DNA of 64,000 nt from Owenia fusiformis (GCA_903813345.2 CAIIXF020000011.1:10760842-10824841), one strand, 5' to 3'; numbered from the stretch's first letter, positions 23,141 to 35,870 are shown. The notes: generated from the letters alone by a model not told the origin. Translations and numbers: made by a program.

Positions 23141-23524
23141 AACATGGATAATAGGGGCACTATTACGCTGCGTGCAGAGTCTAATTATAAACTACGAGAA
23201 GACGAAGCTCTCATTTAAGAAGTGAAGTCGAACAAATGCAAAGGGTAGGGTATTATAGAAGGGGATCATATAAAAGCACGATCTATTTCAAAACGCCTTT
23301 AACTTTTGTTCTTCAACTGTTGCCCTTTGTGCATTTCAAAAAGAAAATATCTTAAACTTATTTGTTCCACCTTTCTTTTCGCTCAGTTCTGCGATATTAT
23401 CGTTATGTCCATATGTTGTTTAGGATTATGTCATTTGCGAAATAGCTGTAAGACATTATGAGAATGAAGATGGGAGTTTCCACGATAATGTTGTTCACAT
23501 GATTTTATACACATACCTGCATAA

Positions 23525-23705
23525 CAATCGGAGACAGAAGTCTTAATATTGTCCAATCAAAAAATAAGAATCTAAAATTTAATGATAACAAAAGGATTAA
23601 TTGCTTAGTTCTCTTTGTCTTAGTCTTTGTTTTCTTAAATGCGGAAGTGTACCAACATCGCCTAGATTACATAAGAGATTAAAATTAAAATTGCTTTTAA
23701 TTGCA
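23525..23705 (+). repeat. Direct duplication, copy 1 of 2
   Basis: Matches 24020-24215: AATAAGAATCTAA.ATTTAATGAT, ACAAAAGGATTAATTGCT, GCGGAAGTGTACCAACATC, AAATTGCTTTTAATT. Offset about 490 bp. Confidence 0.7.
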
Positions 23706-24019
23706 AGTTAATGCATTCCGATCAAAATGTGTATACCTGTAATTTGGGGGGGGGGGCGATGTTACATCACATAACTACAACGTTCATATAGAAATATACA
23801 ATAAGCATGTCCGTATAAAAGCTAAAATTATAAAAACTAATTTCAAAGTCATTCTGTTCATGGAAGCGTCAAGTTATGAAAAACAATGCTAAACACTGAA
23901 ACATATCGAATTGATTACCTTTGAAAACTTCTTGAGAGGAAATGGACAAATGTATTTTTCGAACTCATTAGCACGTCTGTCTGATTGAAATACTATTTTT
24001 TAAATACAAACATAAATGA

Positions 24020-24215
24020 TTTAATCTTGGTCAGAAGTCTGAACATTGTCCAACAAAATAATAAGAATCTAACATTTAATGATTACAAAAGGATTAATTG
24101 CTATATAGTTTTAGTCTTAGTCTTTGTCTTTCTAACGGCGGAAGTGTACCAACATCACCTTGATTACAGAAGAGATCATCTAAGTCTAAAATTGCTTTTA
24201 ATTCCCGGGTTTTAA
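24020..24215 (+). repeat. Direct duplication, copy 2 of 2
   Basis: Second copy of the 23525-23705 segment, about 85% alike by eye. Confidence 0.7.
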
Positions 24216-24699
24216 TTGCTTTTTATGTCTAGACTTTTTGCCTCTATTCTCATTTTTAAACCTGTTTCTGTTTGCGTATTTAACAATTGTGATAAATTAT
24301 TCAGTTAGTGTCGAAATCAAAACAATTTTCTACATTAATAGTCCCCTCCTCTTGCACTGACTAAATATTAAAATAAGCCAGTCTGATTGCGAATTTACAA
24401 ATCCTGTAAAAGTAGCTTCAAACTGCTTTTTAATCAGAGAAAACAATAAGTTAATTCATCTGATTGCGAAAATACGAATCAATCTGATTATCTGATCTCC
24501 ATGCCATTTGATTCGTGCATTATCTACAAGTCAGTCGGGCAAGGGTGAAATTATTTCATTTGAAAACAGAAATAAATATCAGAACCCCTCTAGCATAACT
24601 ATTCGGAAGAGATTCATACAAAAATAAGGTACACAACTGATGAAGGGTCGCACGCAATGCACGCATCCCTTTCCTCCTCCTCCGTGTTTGCCCACACAC

Positions 24700-25050
24700 A
24701 GTACTGTCAACCCCTAAAGATTTTCTCGCGGGACAGATTTTTTAGACCCAGTGCCCAAAATTCGCGGGATTTTGCGGGACATCTACTAAATTCGCGGGAT
24801 TTTGCGGGACATTTAAGGGATTTGCGTGATTGCGCTAATAGGAGATTTTTTTATCAAATTCGCGGGATTTCGCGGGACCATTCGAGGGACAAACACCCTA
24901 ATTGCGGGACAGTTAACAGGTGTACCACCAAAAACTTCATAGAGGGACAGATTTTTTAGACAAAGTGCCCTAAATTTGCGGGATTTCGCGGGACATCCAC
25001 CTAAATTTGCAGGATGTCCCGGGACATTCAAGGGATTTGCGTGATTGGGA
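24700..25050. repeat. GCGGGAC-rich tandem repeat, copy 1
   Basis: Imperfect tandem of TTCGCGGGATTTTGCGGGAC with AAGGGATTTGCGTGATTG, preceded by TACTGTCAACCC. A related inverted copy lies at 31465-31605. GC content far above the surroundings; small frames here are artefacts. Confidence 0.65.
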
Positions 25051-25220
25051 CTAATGTAAAAGCGTGTAGAAGTACTTAAATCAAACTTTCAGATACTGAT
25101 TAATCAAATATAGGCACCGTTACATTGTAACTTAAATAAACGTCAACACAATTTCACAAAATACGCATAGGAATATTATTAAACTTTATTGTAATTTATC
25201 AAAAACAAAAACCATGCTTC

Positions 25221-26275
25221 AGGTGTAATCACCGTAATCGAACACGAAATTCAAAAATTCGGAACAATAGGCTACTTTGCACTTCTGGCGTCGTGACCAA
25301 CTATGAAACGCTTACCCCCATAATGTTATATATTAAAATGTACCTATTCATATACTGTAGGCATGGGCTTTCAATTGAAAGCCCATGATATAGGGGTTCG
25401 ATTAATCTACATCAAATTATAGGGAATGAGGTTAATTTTCTAGATAGGGTTTGTATAAAAAACCGGGTACCGGGTAGTAAATCCTCCATGCTGGGTTCAA
25501 ACTTGGTACCCGGTCGAAAAAAAACAAAAAACGAAATATACGAATACACAACATAATTAGATCAGTATGTTGGTACGTGAATTGTTTTGATTATGATTTA
25601 AATCTGTAAATAGCTATCGTTGCTTTAGCAGAGAGGTGACGTGTGTTAATTTACATGATGCAACGTGTAAGATTTTGATTATTAATCATAATTTAAGTTA
25701 TCCCAATCTATGACAAAATGTCCACTGAATTGTAAATTGTTATGTCTTACAATGTCATAGGCGTAGCCGGGAGAGGGTGCGATGGTGCGATCGCACCCCC
25801 CCCCCCCCATAACCAATGAAAATATGGCCATAACGATAGAGGAAGAAAAGTGCCTTAAAATATGCTTTTTATTTGAAGCTTCTAGCTCAATTTTGAATCA
25901 TGTTACATACATTTTTGCAAATTCAAAACAAATCTTACACGTTTTCTCATAATCTAATTATGTTATATATTCGTATTTTTCGTTTTTTGGGTACCCGTTT
26001 TTTTGACCGGGTACCGGGTACCAAGTTTGAACCCAGCATGGAGGATTTACTACCCGGTACCCGGTTTTTTATACAAACCCTTTCTAGATATCAGCGTCCA
26101 TTTATTGTAACTCGCGTTTGCTAACATTTGCTCAGTTCTGAGATGAAGGCCACACGGGTAGTAAAAAGGCCAACGTTGGAACTATTTGTGACCTACATCC
26201 CTATTTTCGTAATTAAAATGAAAGTTGAACCCTTCCCCTTTATTTTGATACCAAACAACAGCATGCTAGGTACTT
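25221..26275 (+). mobile_element. TA-type non-autonomous element copy, interrupted by a younger insertion
   Basis: The parts 25221-25436 and 26091-26275 together match the uninterrupted repeat at 42704-43070 (ACCGTAAT.GAACACGAAATTC, GGGGTTCGATTAATCTACAT, TATCAGCGTCCATTTATTGT, ATTTTCGTAATT.AAATGAA). The right end seen in the other copy is missing here. Confidence 0.8.
25447..26080. mobile_element. MULE-like long-TIR element with 10-bp target duplication
   Basis: Terminal inverted repeats start GGGTTTGTATAAAAAACCGG and stay nearly perfect for roughly 110 bp (including TAGTAAATCCTCCATGCTGG). The 10-bp TTTCTAGATA flanks both ends (25437-25446 and 26081-26090). A 9-11 bp duplication plus long TIRs is typical of Mutator-like elements; no transposase is present. 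It contains a partial 'gcgtagcc' repeat at about 25754-25905. Confidence 0.85.
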
Positions 26276-26394
26276 AAAATTAGGTAAACTTTACTCCTCA
26301 AAAGTGCAAAAACTTAGCTTCTTACACTATATGAAATAGAGAATATTGCTTTGTTATAAGCAGTGTCTATTTGTAAGAATCTCTTGTAATGTGC

Positions 26395-26600
26395 AGTAAT
26401 CAGCAAAAATACTCAGCACATATAAACAGAGACAGTACAGAGACAATACTCGCTGCATATATGGAACACTCTGTATATTCAAGTATTGCTCCTCTTTATT
26501 TGTAGAACAGCACAAATAAGCACTGATTATACGTGGAGATAAGAATACTCAAATATATGCAAATGCAATACTCTGTAAGTGTGCAATATAGTCACACATT
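26395..26600. repeat. ATATGCA/TACTC-rich degenerate repeat, copy 1
   Basis: Contains CTGCATATATGGAACAC, ATATATGCAAATGCAAT and AATACTC words that recur densely at 30950-31340 in the other orientation. No reading frame. Boundaries uncertain. Confidence 0.35.
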
Positions 26601-27918
26601 ATAATTGCCTCTTTCTGACTATATTAAGCTATTTCTAAGTTGCTCTGCTCATTTTATAACTGAGCATACAAATAAATAACGGACTATTTGTGTGTATTTT
26701 TCTATTAAGCATGATAAAACAACACAACTAAAGAATGTAAGTACCGTAGTTCTTTATGAATATGACTTTACCTGTGTATAATAAGCGACTACAGGATGGA
26801 TTTCGAAATAATCTATTTTTACTATAATTGTGATTTTTCGACACCTTTTAAGTCACACCGGAAAAGAGAGATCTTCCTTGTAGTTATCAATAAGTTGCTA
26901 ATAAAGAATACTTGTGCAAACCCATGTTTTTAATGGAGATGGTCCCCCCCCCCCCCGACGGAAAGCTGGCTACACCGCTGAACTTGTTATCTCTACTTTT
27001 AGAGTCAATGCAACCTAATTCTTCCTGAGAAGGTATTATAATTTAACAACCTGTTACCACCGTTCGTATTAAATCATGGATTATGCATAGGAATTAAATT
27101 GTTTATACTTTTTCAAATCGCTGCTTTGTTTTCCATTCCCCATGATCAAAGCAAATGGTAGTCTAGACTCTTTTTGGTCATGTTTTCGATTGCATTTAAA
27201 ATCTGCACATCAATTCAGAACCATAAAATATAAATCACTGGAGCGACGTCCAATCTTTTAATCCGCTTAATAAGTGATTCTTGCCTTTGAATTAAAGCCC
27301 ATGTTAAATTCCTCCCGGTAAAGCCGGTATTTAGAAAAAAATATGACAGGTAATGGAATCGAAAGAAGATTTTATAGTGTTTATGTTTCAATCAGTGTTG
27401 ATTTCATTGTCTTATATAATTCATTTACAGGAGTTTTGTATTCCCGATGCACTTGGTCATAGTTTGCCCGGGATAGTTTATAATAAATTGATTTAAGTTT
27501 AAATAGAAAAGAAAGATAGTATTCTAATTTGAATTTTAGGAACTGGGTTTCAAAAACCGGCTTTTTAACTTCAGTTTGATACTGGCTTTTAATAACCCTA
27601 CTTTTTGAGAACTATAGATTGCAAATGCGGTTGCCTTCGTGTACTTTTCAATGTTTCGGTGCAGTTTTGTGAATCAAAATATCATTTTTTGATAACTTGA
27701 TAATATGAGAATGAAGAGACAAAACCTGATCAGAGATACCCTTGTTTCTATTTTGAATTGGAGCTTGCTTTGTTTTCCATTCCCAAATACATTCACAAAA
27801 CTTTAATCCCTAATTATTCAATTCTTGCAAATGAGTTCTCACTGATATTAATCCGTTTGTTATAGTTAAATGGATTAAATTCTATAACCAGTTGTTCTAA
27901 ATCCCTGTGCTACATTGT
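26601..27918. other. No gene recognised
   Basis: AT-rich DNA. At 26943-26985 a poly-C tract followed by GACGGAAAGCTGGCTACACC resembles the right end of the 'gcgtagcc' family, a solo fragment. Confidence 0.35.
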
Positions 27919-28134
27919 CAGGCCCGTAGCCAGGATTTGCCAAGGGGGGGGGGGGGGTTCAGTTTTCAAAAATTTCCATGGGGGGTTCACATTTGATAAT
28001 TTTGGCCCAAATATGACTAAAATTACTTGAAAAGTGCTCAAAATGGTGAAAAACTGCATGATTTTTAAAGAATTTTTGGCCAGAGGGGGGGGGGGGGGGT
28101 TCGCCCGAACCCCCCCCCCCTGGCTACAGGCCTG
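27919..28134. mobile_element. CAGGCCCGTAGCCAG element with poly-G/C core
   Basis: Ends CAGGCCCGTAGCCAG / CTGGCTACAGGCCTG form a 15-bp imperfect inverted repeat around G- and C-homopolymers of 10-14 bp. Related in style to the 'gcgtagcc' family but with different internal sequence. Confidence 0.7.
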
Positions 28135-29112
28135 AGTATAATAAAATTTCTGTTAAATTCAGAAATTAACCGATTATCTCTGAAGGAATGCAAAAGGTAG
28201 TTCAACATTTTAAGGATACAACTGAACAAGGTGGGCATGGATACCGGGAGGGGGGACTTTAGCTACATTATTATCAGATGTTTGGATTGTTCACTTCTAA
28301 GGATGTTATTTTAGCGAGTAATGCAATCAGACGGCTTGTGCACAATGGTGTTACCTATAATTAGTTCTGGGATGATTTTTAAATCCATGGGAAAGTAATA
28401 TCTGAGATCAAGGCATTTGTTGAAATAAAATATTGAGAATTTTAATACCAATTACATTTTCAATAATTTCATTTAGCGTATTTGATGTGAGTTTATCTAC
28501 TGCTTCCTCTAACATCTGGGTTCCTAGTAAATTATGATCCCGGGATTATGATGTAAAGTAAAAAAAGTTTTTGACTTGTAATACTAAATGTACGTGTACT
28601 TTGTCGAAATCTCTATCCCCGATTGAAGCTTTAATTATCGCAAAATAATAAACAAATGTATCAAAATATTGAAAACTCAGTATTACATGTCAAATGACAG
28701 CTCTTATTATGTGAAATGTGAGTAAAATACACTACATCTGCAAATACATGTATGCACTCGCATTCAAACTTGATTGATTTAAATTGATTGAATGTCTGAA
28801 AAAGAGCTTTAATAATATAATATGTTTTGCTTAAATCATGGTGAATGGCTTTCGAAACATTGGATTGCAACACATATTTCAGTTTGGAACAAAATACTCA
28901 ATCGGCGGCCGATGAATCGCGGCAAATGTGACCCAGGCATTAGCGAGGAAAATACATTTGACCCAATAATCCCCTGCTGAATCCCCATATATCATATAGA
29001 TAATATACACCAAGGCCTACACAAATGTAAAATAAGGGTTCGAACAAATATTTTACATCTAGATAAGCCATTTATCTGATTAAATTATGTCTATCAATCT
29101 CTTGATTGCAGA

Positions 29113-29399
29113 TTATTAAAGAGATACATGTATTATGTCGGGAGGGGGTCAAGGATATTGACGCAAGATTAATACAATTCTTAAATCATCAGAATGTCAT
29201 TCAGATTGACTATGAATACGCTTATTATTTGAAATTAAAACTGAATACATCAAAAAGTGAATTATTAGTTTGTATTTTGAATGCTAAGAATGAAAAGGTA
29301 ATCAATCTATACAAATCAAAAATACCATTCAAAACAATTCCTGGTTTCAACTATCAAGGTGCTTCTCCAAACATCCGGCCACTATGTGCAATTGTGTCA
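29113..29399 (+). CDS. Possible internal exon of unknown protein
   Basis: An open stretch of about 96 codons follows a good acceptor (TCTCTTGATTGCAG) and ends at a candidate donor CAG|GTAATT; read through, it stops two codons later. The composition looks protein-like (..LCREGVKDIDARLIQFLN.., ..YAYYLKLKLNTSKSELLV.., ..PFKTIPGFNYQGASPN..) rather than simple. I recognise no domain and see no partner exon, so it may be a transposon fossil or a chance frame. Confidence 0.27.
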
Positions 29400-30940
29400 G
29401 GTAATTAGTAATTGTTTATGTTTAGATTACTTATTAGAGATGTCAAATCATGGGTTCATCAAAACAGCATTATGACTGTTCAATAGCAGCAAAATGTCGC
29501 AGAATTTAGTATTTTATGTTTTAACAATATCTTTTGTTATTGAATAACTAAAAATGAGGGAGTGGATATTGAGCAAGCTGCATGTCTCCGAGCTATGATG
29601 CGCAAGTAATAATGGTACGTGACACGCACACAGGTGGTTGACAGGGAAACATTAAGCTTGCCAAATGACCAATGTCTGTTGAGTAGTAAATAATCATAAA
29701 GCCATACTGTGAGAATGTCTACACATTGGCGCAATCATGGGCTCTTGATTAGAAGTTCATGACGCAATTTAGCCAGTCAGCCATTTGCTCCACGCCAGAC
29801 CCAGGAACACGACGAAGCCTCTCGTAAGTGAAACTTTAGCTTGCTTTTTAGTTCTCTTAATGGATAGATGATTGAGTTTGATAATGAAAAAAAACAAACA
29901 ATAAAGACACCTGGCAAATTGTTGTAAACATAAAGTTTGGCATTGATCTTGATAATTTAATAAATCGATTGTCTTGGAAGGTCCATGATATTGTATGGTT
30001 GAACAGTATGCTATAAACTAATGTCTTTGTATCATTGAATAAAATACACAGCAGTGTCTTTGTATCTTCAGAGGAGTGTCTTCAGAGCAGTGTCTTTATG
30101 TGCAGTGTCAAATTTCCCGCAAAATAGAATTCATGTGATAGCTGAATTTACATAGATATTGAGAAACGTGTAGAAGACACTAGGATGAAGAAGAAAGGAG
30201 TTTGAATGGAGAAAGCAGAATTCGATATCGTACGAGAATTTGCTACCGGAAGACAGGCCATATCTTGCTACAAAAAAACACAGTTTTCAGGATTGAGCAA
30301 TATGCGTACTAGTACATTGATTTGGAGCATTAGTTCGCACCATTTTAAAGGTAGAAATAGAATATAATTTTCAATGATTTGAAATAGGCATTCATATTTT
30401 TGCCTACAATAATTATGTATCCTTTAAAGGAAGAAATATAATTACAGTGCAATGTAAATATGTCTATATATGTATCAAGCGATATGAAAGGTGGATCAAA
30501 ACATTCCCATCTTCAAGCGATATTATTTCACGGGGTTAATAAGTTGTAACAATGATTTTCTCCTTATATCGTGACATGTATATATTTTTTAGTATTGATC
30601 ATCATATCATTGTTTTTGAAAATGATTTTCGTTTCCCGATGTATATACATTTTAGTTATCTATTTGAAGTTATTACTTATAGAGGTCGTCTCATTGGCCT
30701 ACTCTGTACATAGATATCTAAAGAAATTTAAAATAAATTATAAAAAACGTAAAAGCTGTTTATGTGCAATTTTTTCAAATCTCTTACCCCAAAAAACAAG
30801 TACAGTAAACCAAATCTATAGCTACAACACTCAAATGCTCATAAATAGGAATTTACATTTAACAGATGTTTATGCCCAATTCACAAAACAGCGTCTACCA
30901 GTCCTCCTAAGTAAGCAAGAATATGTCAAATATACCGATC
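29400..30940. other. No gene supported
   Basis: GCCTCTC|GTAAGT near 29818-29828 looks like a donor after a GC-richer stretch (29760-29820) and could be a noncoding first exon, without further support. A small local repeat of CAGTGTCTTTGTAT / AGTGTCTTTATG lies at 30050-30100. Confidence 0.3.
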
Positions 30941-30949
30941 TTGACTCCA

Positions 30950-31340
30950 TATATGCTAATGTAGTTAGTTTATATTCTTGTGCATGTCTCAATATACTCA
31001 CATGCTGCATATTACTTATCTCAAAATATGCAGAAATACTCATGAAAAGTGGCATATATGCAGATCATATGCAAATATAATCAGTTTTAATTTTTATATA
31101 TATCTAGTATACTCAACTGCTTATATTTGTCTATCCCAAATACCTAAGTAGGTATATGCTGTTTCAGCGCTGCATATAACCACAAGTAAACAGCAAATAT
31201 GCAAAGTATATCTGAATATAAGCAAATATACTCAGTGACAGTACCCGTATATGCAGTCAGTATTCTCCGTGGATGTTTGTTATATGCAGCTGCATATATG
31301 TGTGTTCCATATATGCAGTTATTGTCTGCGTTCTGTCAGT
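30950..31340. repeat. ATATGCA/TACTC-rich repeat, copy 2
   Basis: Dense recurrence of CATATATGCAG, ATATGCAAATATA, CAAATATACTCAG and TGCATAT in both orientations. The 169-codon frame overlapping it (30571-31080) is low in conserved features and rich in Ile/Leu/Tyr, as expected of such DNA, so I do not call a gene. Confidence 0.4.
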
Positions 31341-31464
31341 GATGATTACTGGTTATAACATGCAATTCGAAGCAAATAACCACTAGAATTGCTCGTTATT
31401 TGCAAGCAATATTCGTTATTTTATACAGTGTTATATAAAAGATAATCAAAATATAGGGGATTGC

Positions 31465-31605
31465 AACAATTTCGGAAATTCGCGGAGGTCAAAGCCACAT
31501 TTTGCGGGACTTCGCGGGACAATGCGGGACACGCGAATTAGCCTAATTTTGATCAAATTCGCGGGATAATCCCGCCATTCGCGGGACACTTGACAGCTCT
31601 GCACA
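31465..31605. repeat. GCGGGAC-rich repeat, copy 2 (inverted)
   Basis: TTTTGCGGGACTTCGCGGGA and ATTCGCGGGATAATCCCGCC, ending ACACTTGACAGCTCTG; reverse-oriented relative to 24700-25050. Confidence 0.55.
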
Positions 31606-31792
31606 CACGACCATATTTGACAATTTTTCTAAAAGCGTTTCCCCGGGAATGTAGGTGTAGCGGTTGCCAGAAGTCACACAGCTTGGGAGTCAGGGTATCC
31701 TGATCCATGCCTCAACGCCTGACGGGTCTGATATTTAGAGGGGGTGCAAAAATTATTAGGGGGCGGGGTAAACGTGAAAGTTGCCAAAATAT

Positions 31793-31974
31793 CCATAGGC
31801 GTAGCCAGGAGGGGGGGTGCGATAGCAACCTCCCCCATAACAATAAAAATAAAACGCTGAGAAAGAAGAAGAAAGGAGCATTAAAATGCCACAATCATAC
31901 CCTCCTGACTGAAAACCGAAATCTTTTTGGCGATCGCACCCCTCCCCCCTGACTGAAAGCTGGCTACGCCCTTG
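31793..31974. mobile_element. GC-rich 'gcgtagcc' element, copy 3
   Basis: CCATAGGCGTAGCCAGGAGG at the left and GACTGAAAGCTGGCTACGCC at the right, with TTTTTGGCGATCGCACCCC inside. Same architecture as 22913-23140. Confidence 0.7.
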
Positions 31975-33375
31975 ATATCTGTTTTTGGTCATCAATAAAA
32001 CTATATTTATATGGTGGGGATTTATGGATTTTGATAAAAATAGGCTTTTATGTTTTATTTATCATGATGCTTTTATGTAGGCTAGTATTAATTACAGTTC
32101 TTTTTGCAATAAAAAACTGGTATGTTTATGCAAATTCCGATTGGACTAATATAAAGGGATATTGTTTCATTATATGGACTTGAGAAAGTCCGACATACTC
32201 ATTGCTTTCAACCCAAAACTTAAAATAGGAAGTTATCAAGATCCCAAGAACACGATCGCTACTTAAACAATACGTTTGTAAAATCCCGGCGATCGAAATG
32301 CAATCAAACTTTCGCAATCAGGTGCCTAATTAGTCTTTTGATCTCTAAAGTTTTAAGACTGAACTTTTCAATGAACTCGTGAGAAGCAAACGCAATCATC
32401 ATATAAACAATTTTCTAGTAAATCTAAAATAGAGTAAAACCCAAGGAAAAAGATCGCGTGGTTATTTGATTATTTCATAGGAATTAGGCATATTTCAATT
32501 TTGAAATAACAAAAGTCAGTCTCGGAAGAATTTTCCAAGCATTCCCTGCTTCGATGCGTTTAGCGTTTAGGGCCGTTTAGCGCCGATATGAATTCATTAG
32601 GGCATTAGGGTTGTGCTTTATTTGTTTTATTTATATAAATGTTATGAAATGTGTACGACACTTTAATGAATTATTTTTAGGGTTACAATGCATATTTGAC
32701 TTTTCCCTCTAAACGTTTAAAATTCATCTTTATACTTTTCTTAGTTTGATTCAATAAAATTAACATTGGATCCCAGACAGTTATCAAATTCTCAGACATT
32801 TGATTAATATAGATATTTGTACTTACTTTGACCAGTGGCTGGTGTGACTGAGATTCGAATCTAATCTGCTTCATTTTTATGTAAATTGAGAGGAATAAAG
32901 TTTTATTTTAAGCGTTTTAACAATCTTAACGTTTTGCGTGCAGCTCAACTTAATACACAATCAAAGGACTAAATACAGAAATAAGAACATGCCTTTTATT
33001 TGTTATTCAAGCTCGAGCAATACCCCAAAATAACTGCGGTTAGGTAGCATCTTGAATGCAGTAAAGACAGGCCATCTTATTTCTAGGAATTATTTCTGCC
33101 TCTCATTCCTTAAACCGGCTTCGTTAAACAGTGCCAAAATATTTAAGTCGGAGCCAAAAACAAGACTATTTTTATATTTAAATCCCCTCACCTTGTCAAT
33201 GTCTATGCCTGCATCTGGTTTTCCCACCTTTGGGAGGGAGCCAATATGCCAATATACACATAGATTACTTACTGGCCATGGACAGGGGGGGGGGCACAGA
33301 AACGAACATTCTGGGGTCATAAGGGATAACTGGGGAAGGGGGGGGGGGGTGAATAGTGAAGTCCGGGAGTGAAGT
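31975..33375. other. No gene recognised
   Basis: AT-rich DNA with G-runs at about 33287 and 33339. GTTTAGCG words repeat at 32558-32585. No credible frame. Confidence 0.35.
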
Positions 33376-33379
33376 TAAG

Positions 33380-33695
33380 GGGTACTGAAATCTTTCTTTT
33401 GATATTTAGTGCTTGAATGGAAACTTGTTTCCACTCCCCGCATTCTAGTAGAATTTAAATATTTGATCCAAAGGAGTTATTTTAAATCAAACTTGCATTC
33501 CGATTAATTAACACTCCCATGATTGTACCGCTTCACTATTGTCTAAGATAATTATAATGAATTCACGGGACACTATAGTCTTCCTTTTAAACTTTAGTGG
33601 TTGGATGGAGACTTGTTTCCCCACCCCGTACACTAGTAAATTTGTAAATTTAAATTATTTGATTTAGGGAGGTATTTGCAATCCAACTCTGATGA
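33380..33695 (+). repeat. Two diverged ~190-bp direct repeats
   Basis: Unit 1 (from 33380) and unit 2 (from 33568) share TTTAGTG.TTG.ATGGA.ACTTGTTTCC, CACTAGTA, AATTTAAATTATTTGAT and GCATTCC/GCAATCCAACTCTGAT-like ends. Confidence 0.6.
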
Positions 33696-33699
33696 TGCA

Positions 33700-35395
33700 A
33701 GACTAGTCAGCCAAGACTAAATTATGAACTTATTATCATTTAGACTATTGAGTTCATTAAATTATAATCCCATAGATATCATATTTAATCCTGTCAACAC
33801 AATAATGGTATTAATTGGCATGATATGTAATCAGAGACGGTTTAAAAAGTTGTTTAGATTAATGATAGTATTAGGAAAAATCCTAATTCAAAGTTTTTGT
33901 TCTCGCAATCCAGAGCAAACCACTCGCCGGGCAAGCATTCTTTAAAAACGTGAAGTTTTCACCATGTTGAGCAGTTTTGAAAATTTTTATAACTGCCCCA
34001 CCCCCTTGACACTCGAGTGTAAGAATCCTTTCCACACTGTCAATGGTTTTACAAAATAGTTCATGTCAGGAAGGGGGAGGGGTGAGTGTGGAGAACAATC
34101 ACTGACTGCGATTTGTATGTATTATTATATCTTGGTTACCCCCATATCTGGCGAGCATTGAACATCATACACTTATCATAAATTCGTAAAGAATAGTTTT
34201 AAAATAAACATGAGTTACTTGTAATTATCAGACCGATCTTTTATGGACAATATTATATATCAGACTCTTTTATGGACAATATTACATATGCGAAGAATTA
34301 TTAAACGCTTGCTGTATGCAAACATACAACACTTTTTAATTGGAATACTTTACTTAGTTAATTAACACAGTAGTCATATGACACACGGATAAGACGTAAC
34401 TGGTCCAAGGATAAACTCTATCTATCTCTCAATAGAGTGAACTTTTTATTCCTGAGAATTAGTAGTTAGTCGTGGTTATTACTTATGGATAACACATAAA
34501 GTATTCTTTCTTAGTAGTGCTTACAAAATAGTGTTTCCCGTTGTGTATATTGTTGAATGCATAATTAGAATATGCTTTGAGACATGTTCTATTTCCTGAG
34601 AGGAAAAGTGGATTGCTCCAGGGACTTTAAAGACACCGAATTGTTAACATTGTTAAAATGATGGCATTTTTGGTGAAAATGAGGTCAACAACTTTGAAAA
34701 AATATATTGATGGGTTGATTGCTAGTGAAATATCTCTGAGTCCGGTTGACTTAATTATCCCTGTATACCTGTCTTCATGGTCAGAAAATAGTCATAATCA
34801 AAGATATAACTGTCTGAAATTGTTTGTGATTACTTACCTGAACCTTTCCAAGTCAAATCAGGAGTGACAAAATTATTTCCACCAAATTTTTGACATGTCT
34901 TCAAATACAATAATATTTTCTTCATAAGATAGAGTGTCACTTGTGAACTTTATTGATTGACCTGAGATCGTACCACATCTTTATGACATAGCCATATTGA
35001 ACTTTAATGATGTTTGTTTAATTGTTGTTTGCCACTTTTCGACAATTGTCAAAATTTGGGGGTTTTGGGGGAGGGGTACAATTAGGTTAAAAAATTAACC
35101 TGATTCAGACTATCCTTAAATGAGCACTGATTCACCCGAGAGCATAACTTTTTCAAAACATGTGTTATTTTTGGACCACTCTCATTAATGTTTCGTCTAA
35201 TTTTCCCTCAGAGTTTCATCATCATTGTCCAAATCTTAGACCATATTTGTTGAGATATATGAATGTTCATTATTAAAATCTTGCCTTCCTTTGCAGTTGG
35301 AAAAGATTCGGCATTAGGTGTTATAAGTCCCAGAGCACGATAAATAAATAAAAATAACAACAAAATGACATAGAACTGATAGACGTTTTTTCTTG
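33700..35395. other. No gene recognised
   Basis: Only a tiny direct duplication, CTTTTATGGACAATATTA, at 34238 and 34267. Confidence 0.35.
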
Positions 35396-35399
35396 TGCG

Positions 35400-35870
35400 T
35401 GTCAGCCATGGTCTACCAAATTGCTGTTAGAATACTACTTTGAGCTGTTTAAGTTATCATATTTTGCTTGAAGCTACAAATATAAAATAAGCAAGAAAAA
35501 AATGACGAAAATTGCATATTTTTTTCTAATTAATTGTATTTTTCCGAAACCAACAAAGATATCAACTTATAACTTTAGGATAGTATTCATCTCTGTACTA
35601 ACAATGTATGCTGTAGAACTCAGAACAATAGTTTATATATCCTTTGAGTAATGAACTAGTTTCATAGTACCCCCTAGAATATTTTCCCAGGGGGGTAAAA
35701 ACGCTAAAATTCAGTGTCGTGACCACCCCGTTGAGCTGTCATCTTTTAATATCTTTATCAGCATGAAAAACTGATCCAGAAGAAATAGGTCTGTTGCTTT
35801 TTCTAAAAAATGCCTCAAAAACCCTTTCCCTTGAGATATTCTGAAATTGGAACCGGTCTATATAGTATAC
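35400..35870 (-). repeat. Dispersed repeat, copy 2 (inverse of 20.6-21.1 kb)
   Basis: Reverse complement of the repeat at 20580-21060, about 14.5 kb away; similarity about 80% by eye. Confidence 0.75.

Noticed and set aside
22810-23160. 116-codon minus-strand frame
   Set aside because: Formed by the poly-G/C core of a dispersed element (Gly runs), not a protein gene.
30571-31080. 169-codon frame as a membrane protein gene
   Set aside because: Overlaps ATATGCA-type repeat DNA, is dominated by Ile/Leu/Tyr/Lys codons of AT-rich sequence, and shows no domain or splice context.
26395-31340. ATGCAAAT octamer (POU-site) cluster as an enhancer
   Set aside because: The octamers occur inside degenerate repeats rich in ATATGCA and at low number, so chance is sufficient.
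33052-33372. 106-codon frame as a gene
   Set aside because: Ends in poly-G tracts and no recognisable motif; no splice or start context.
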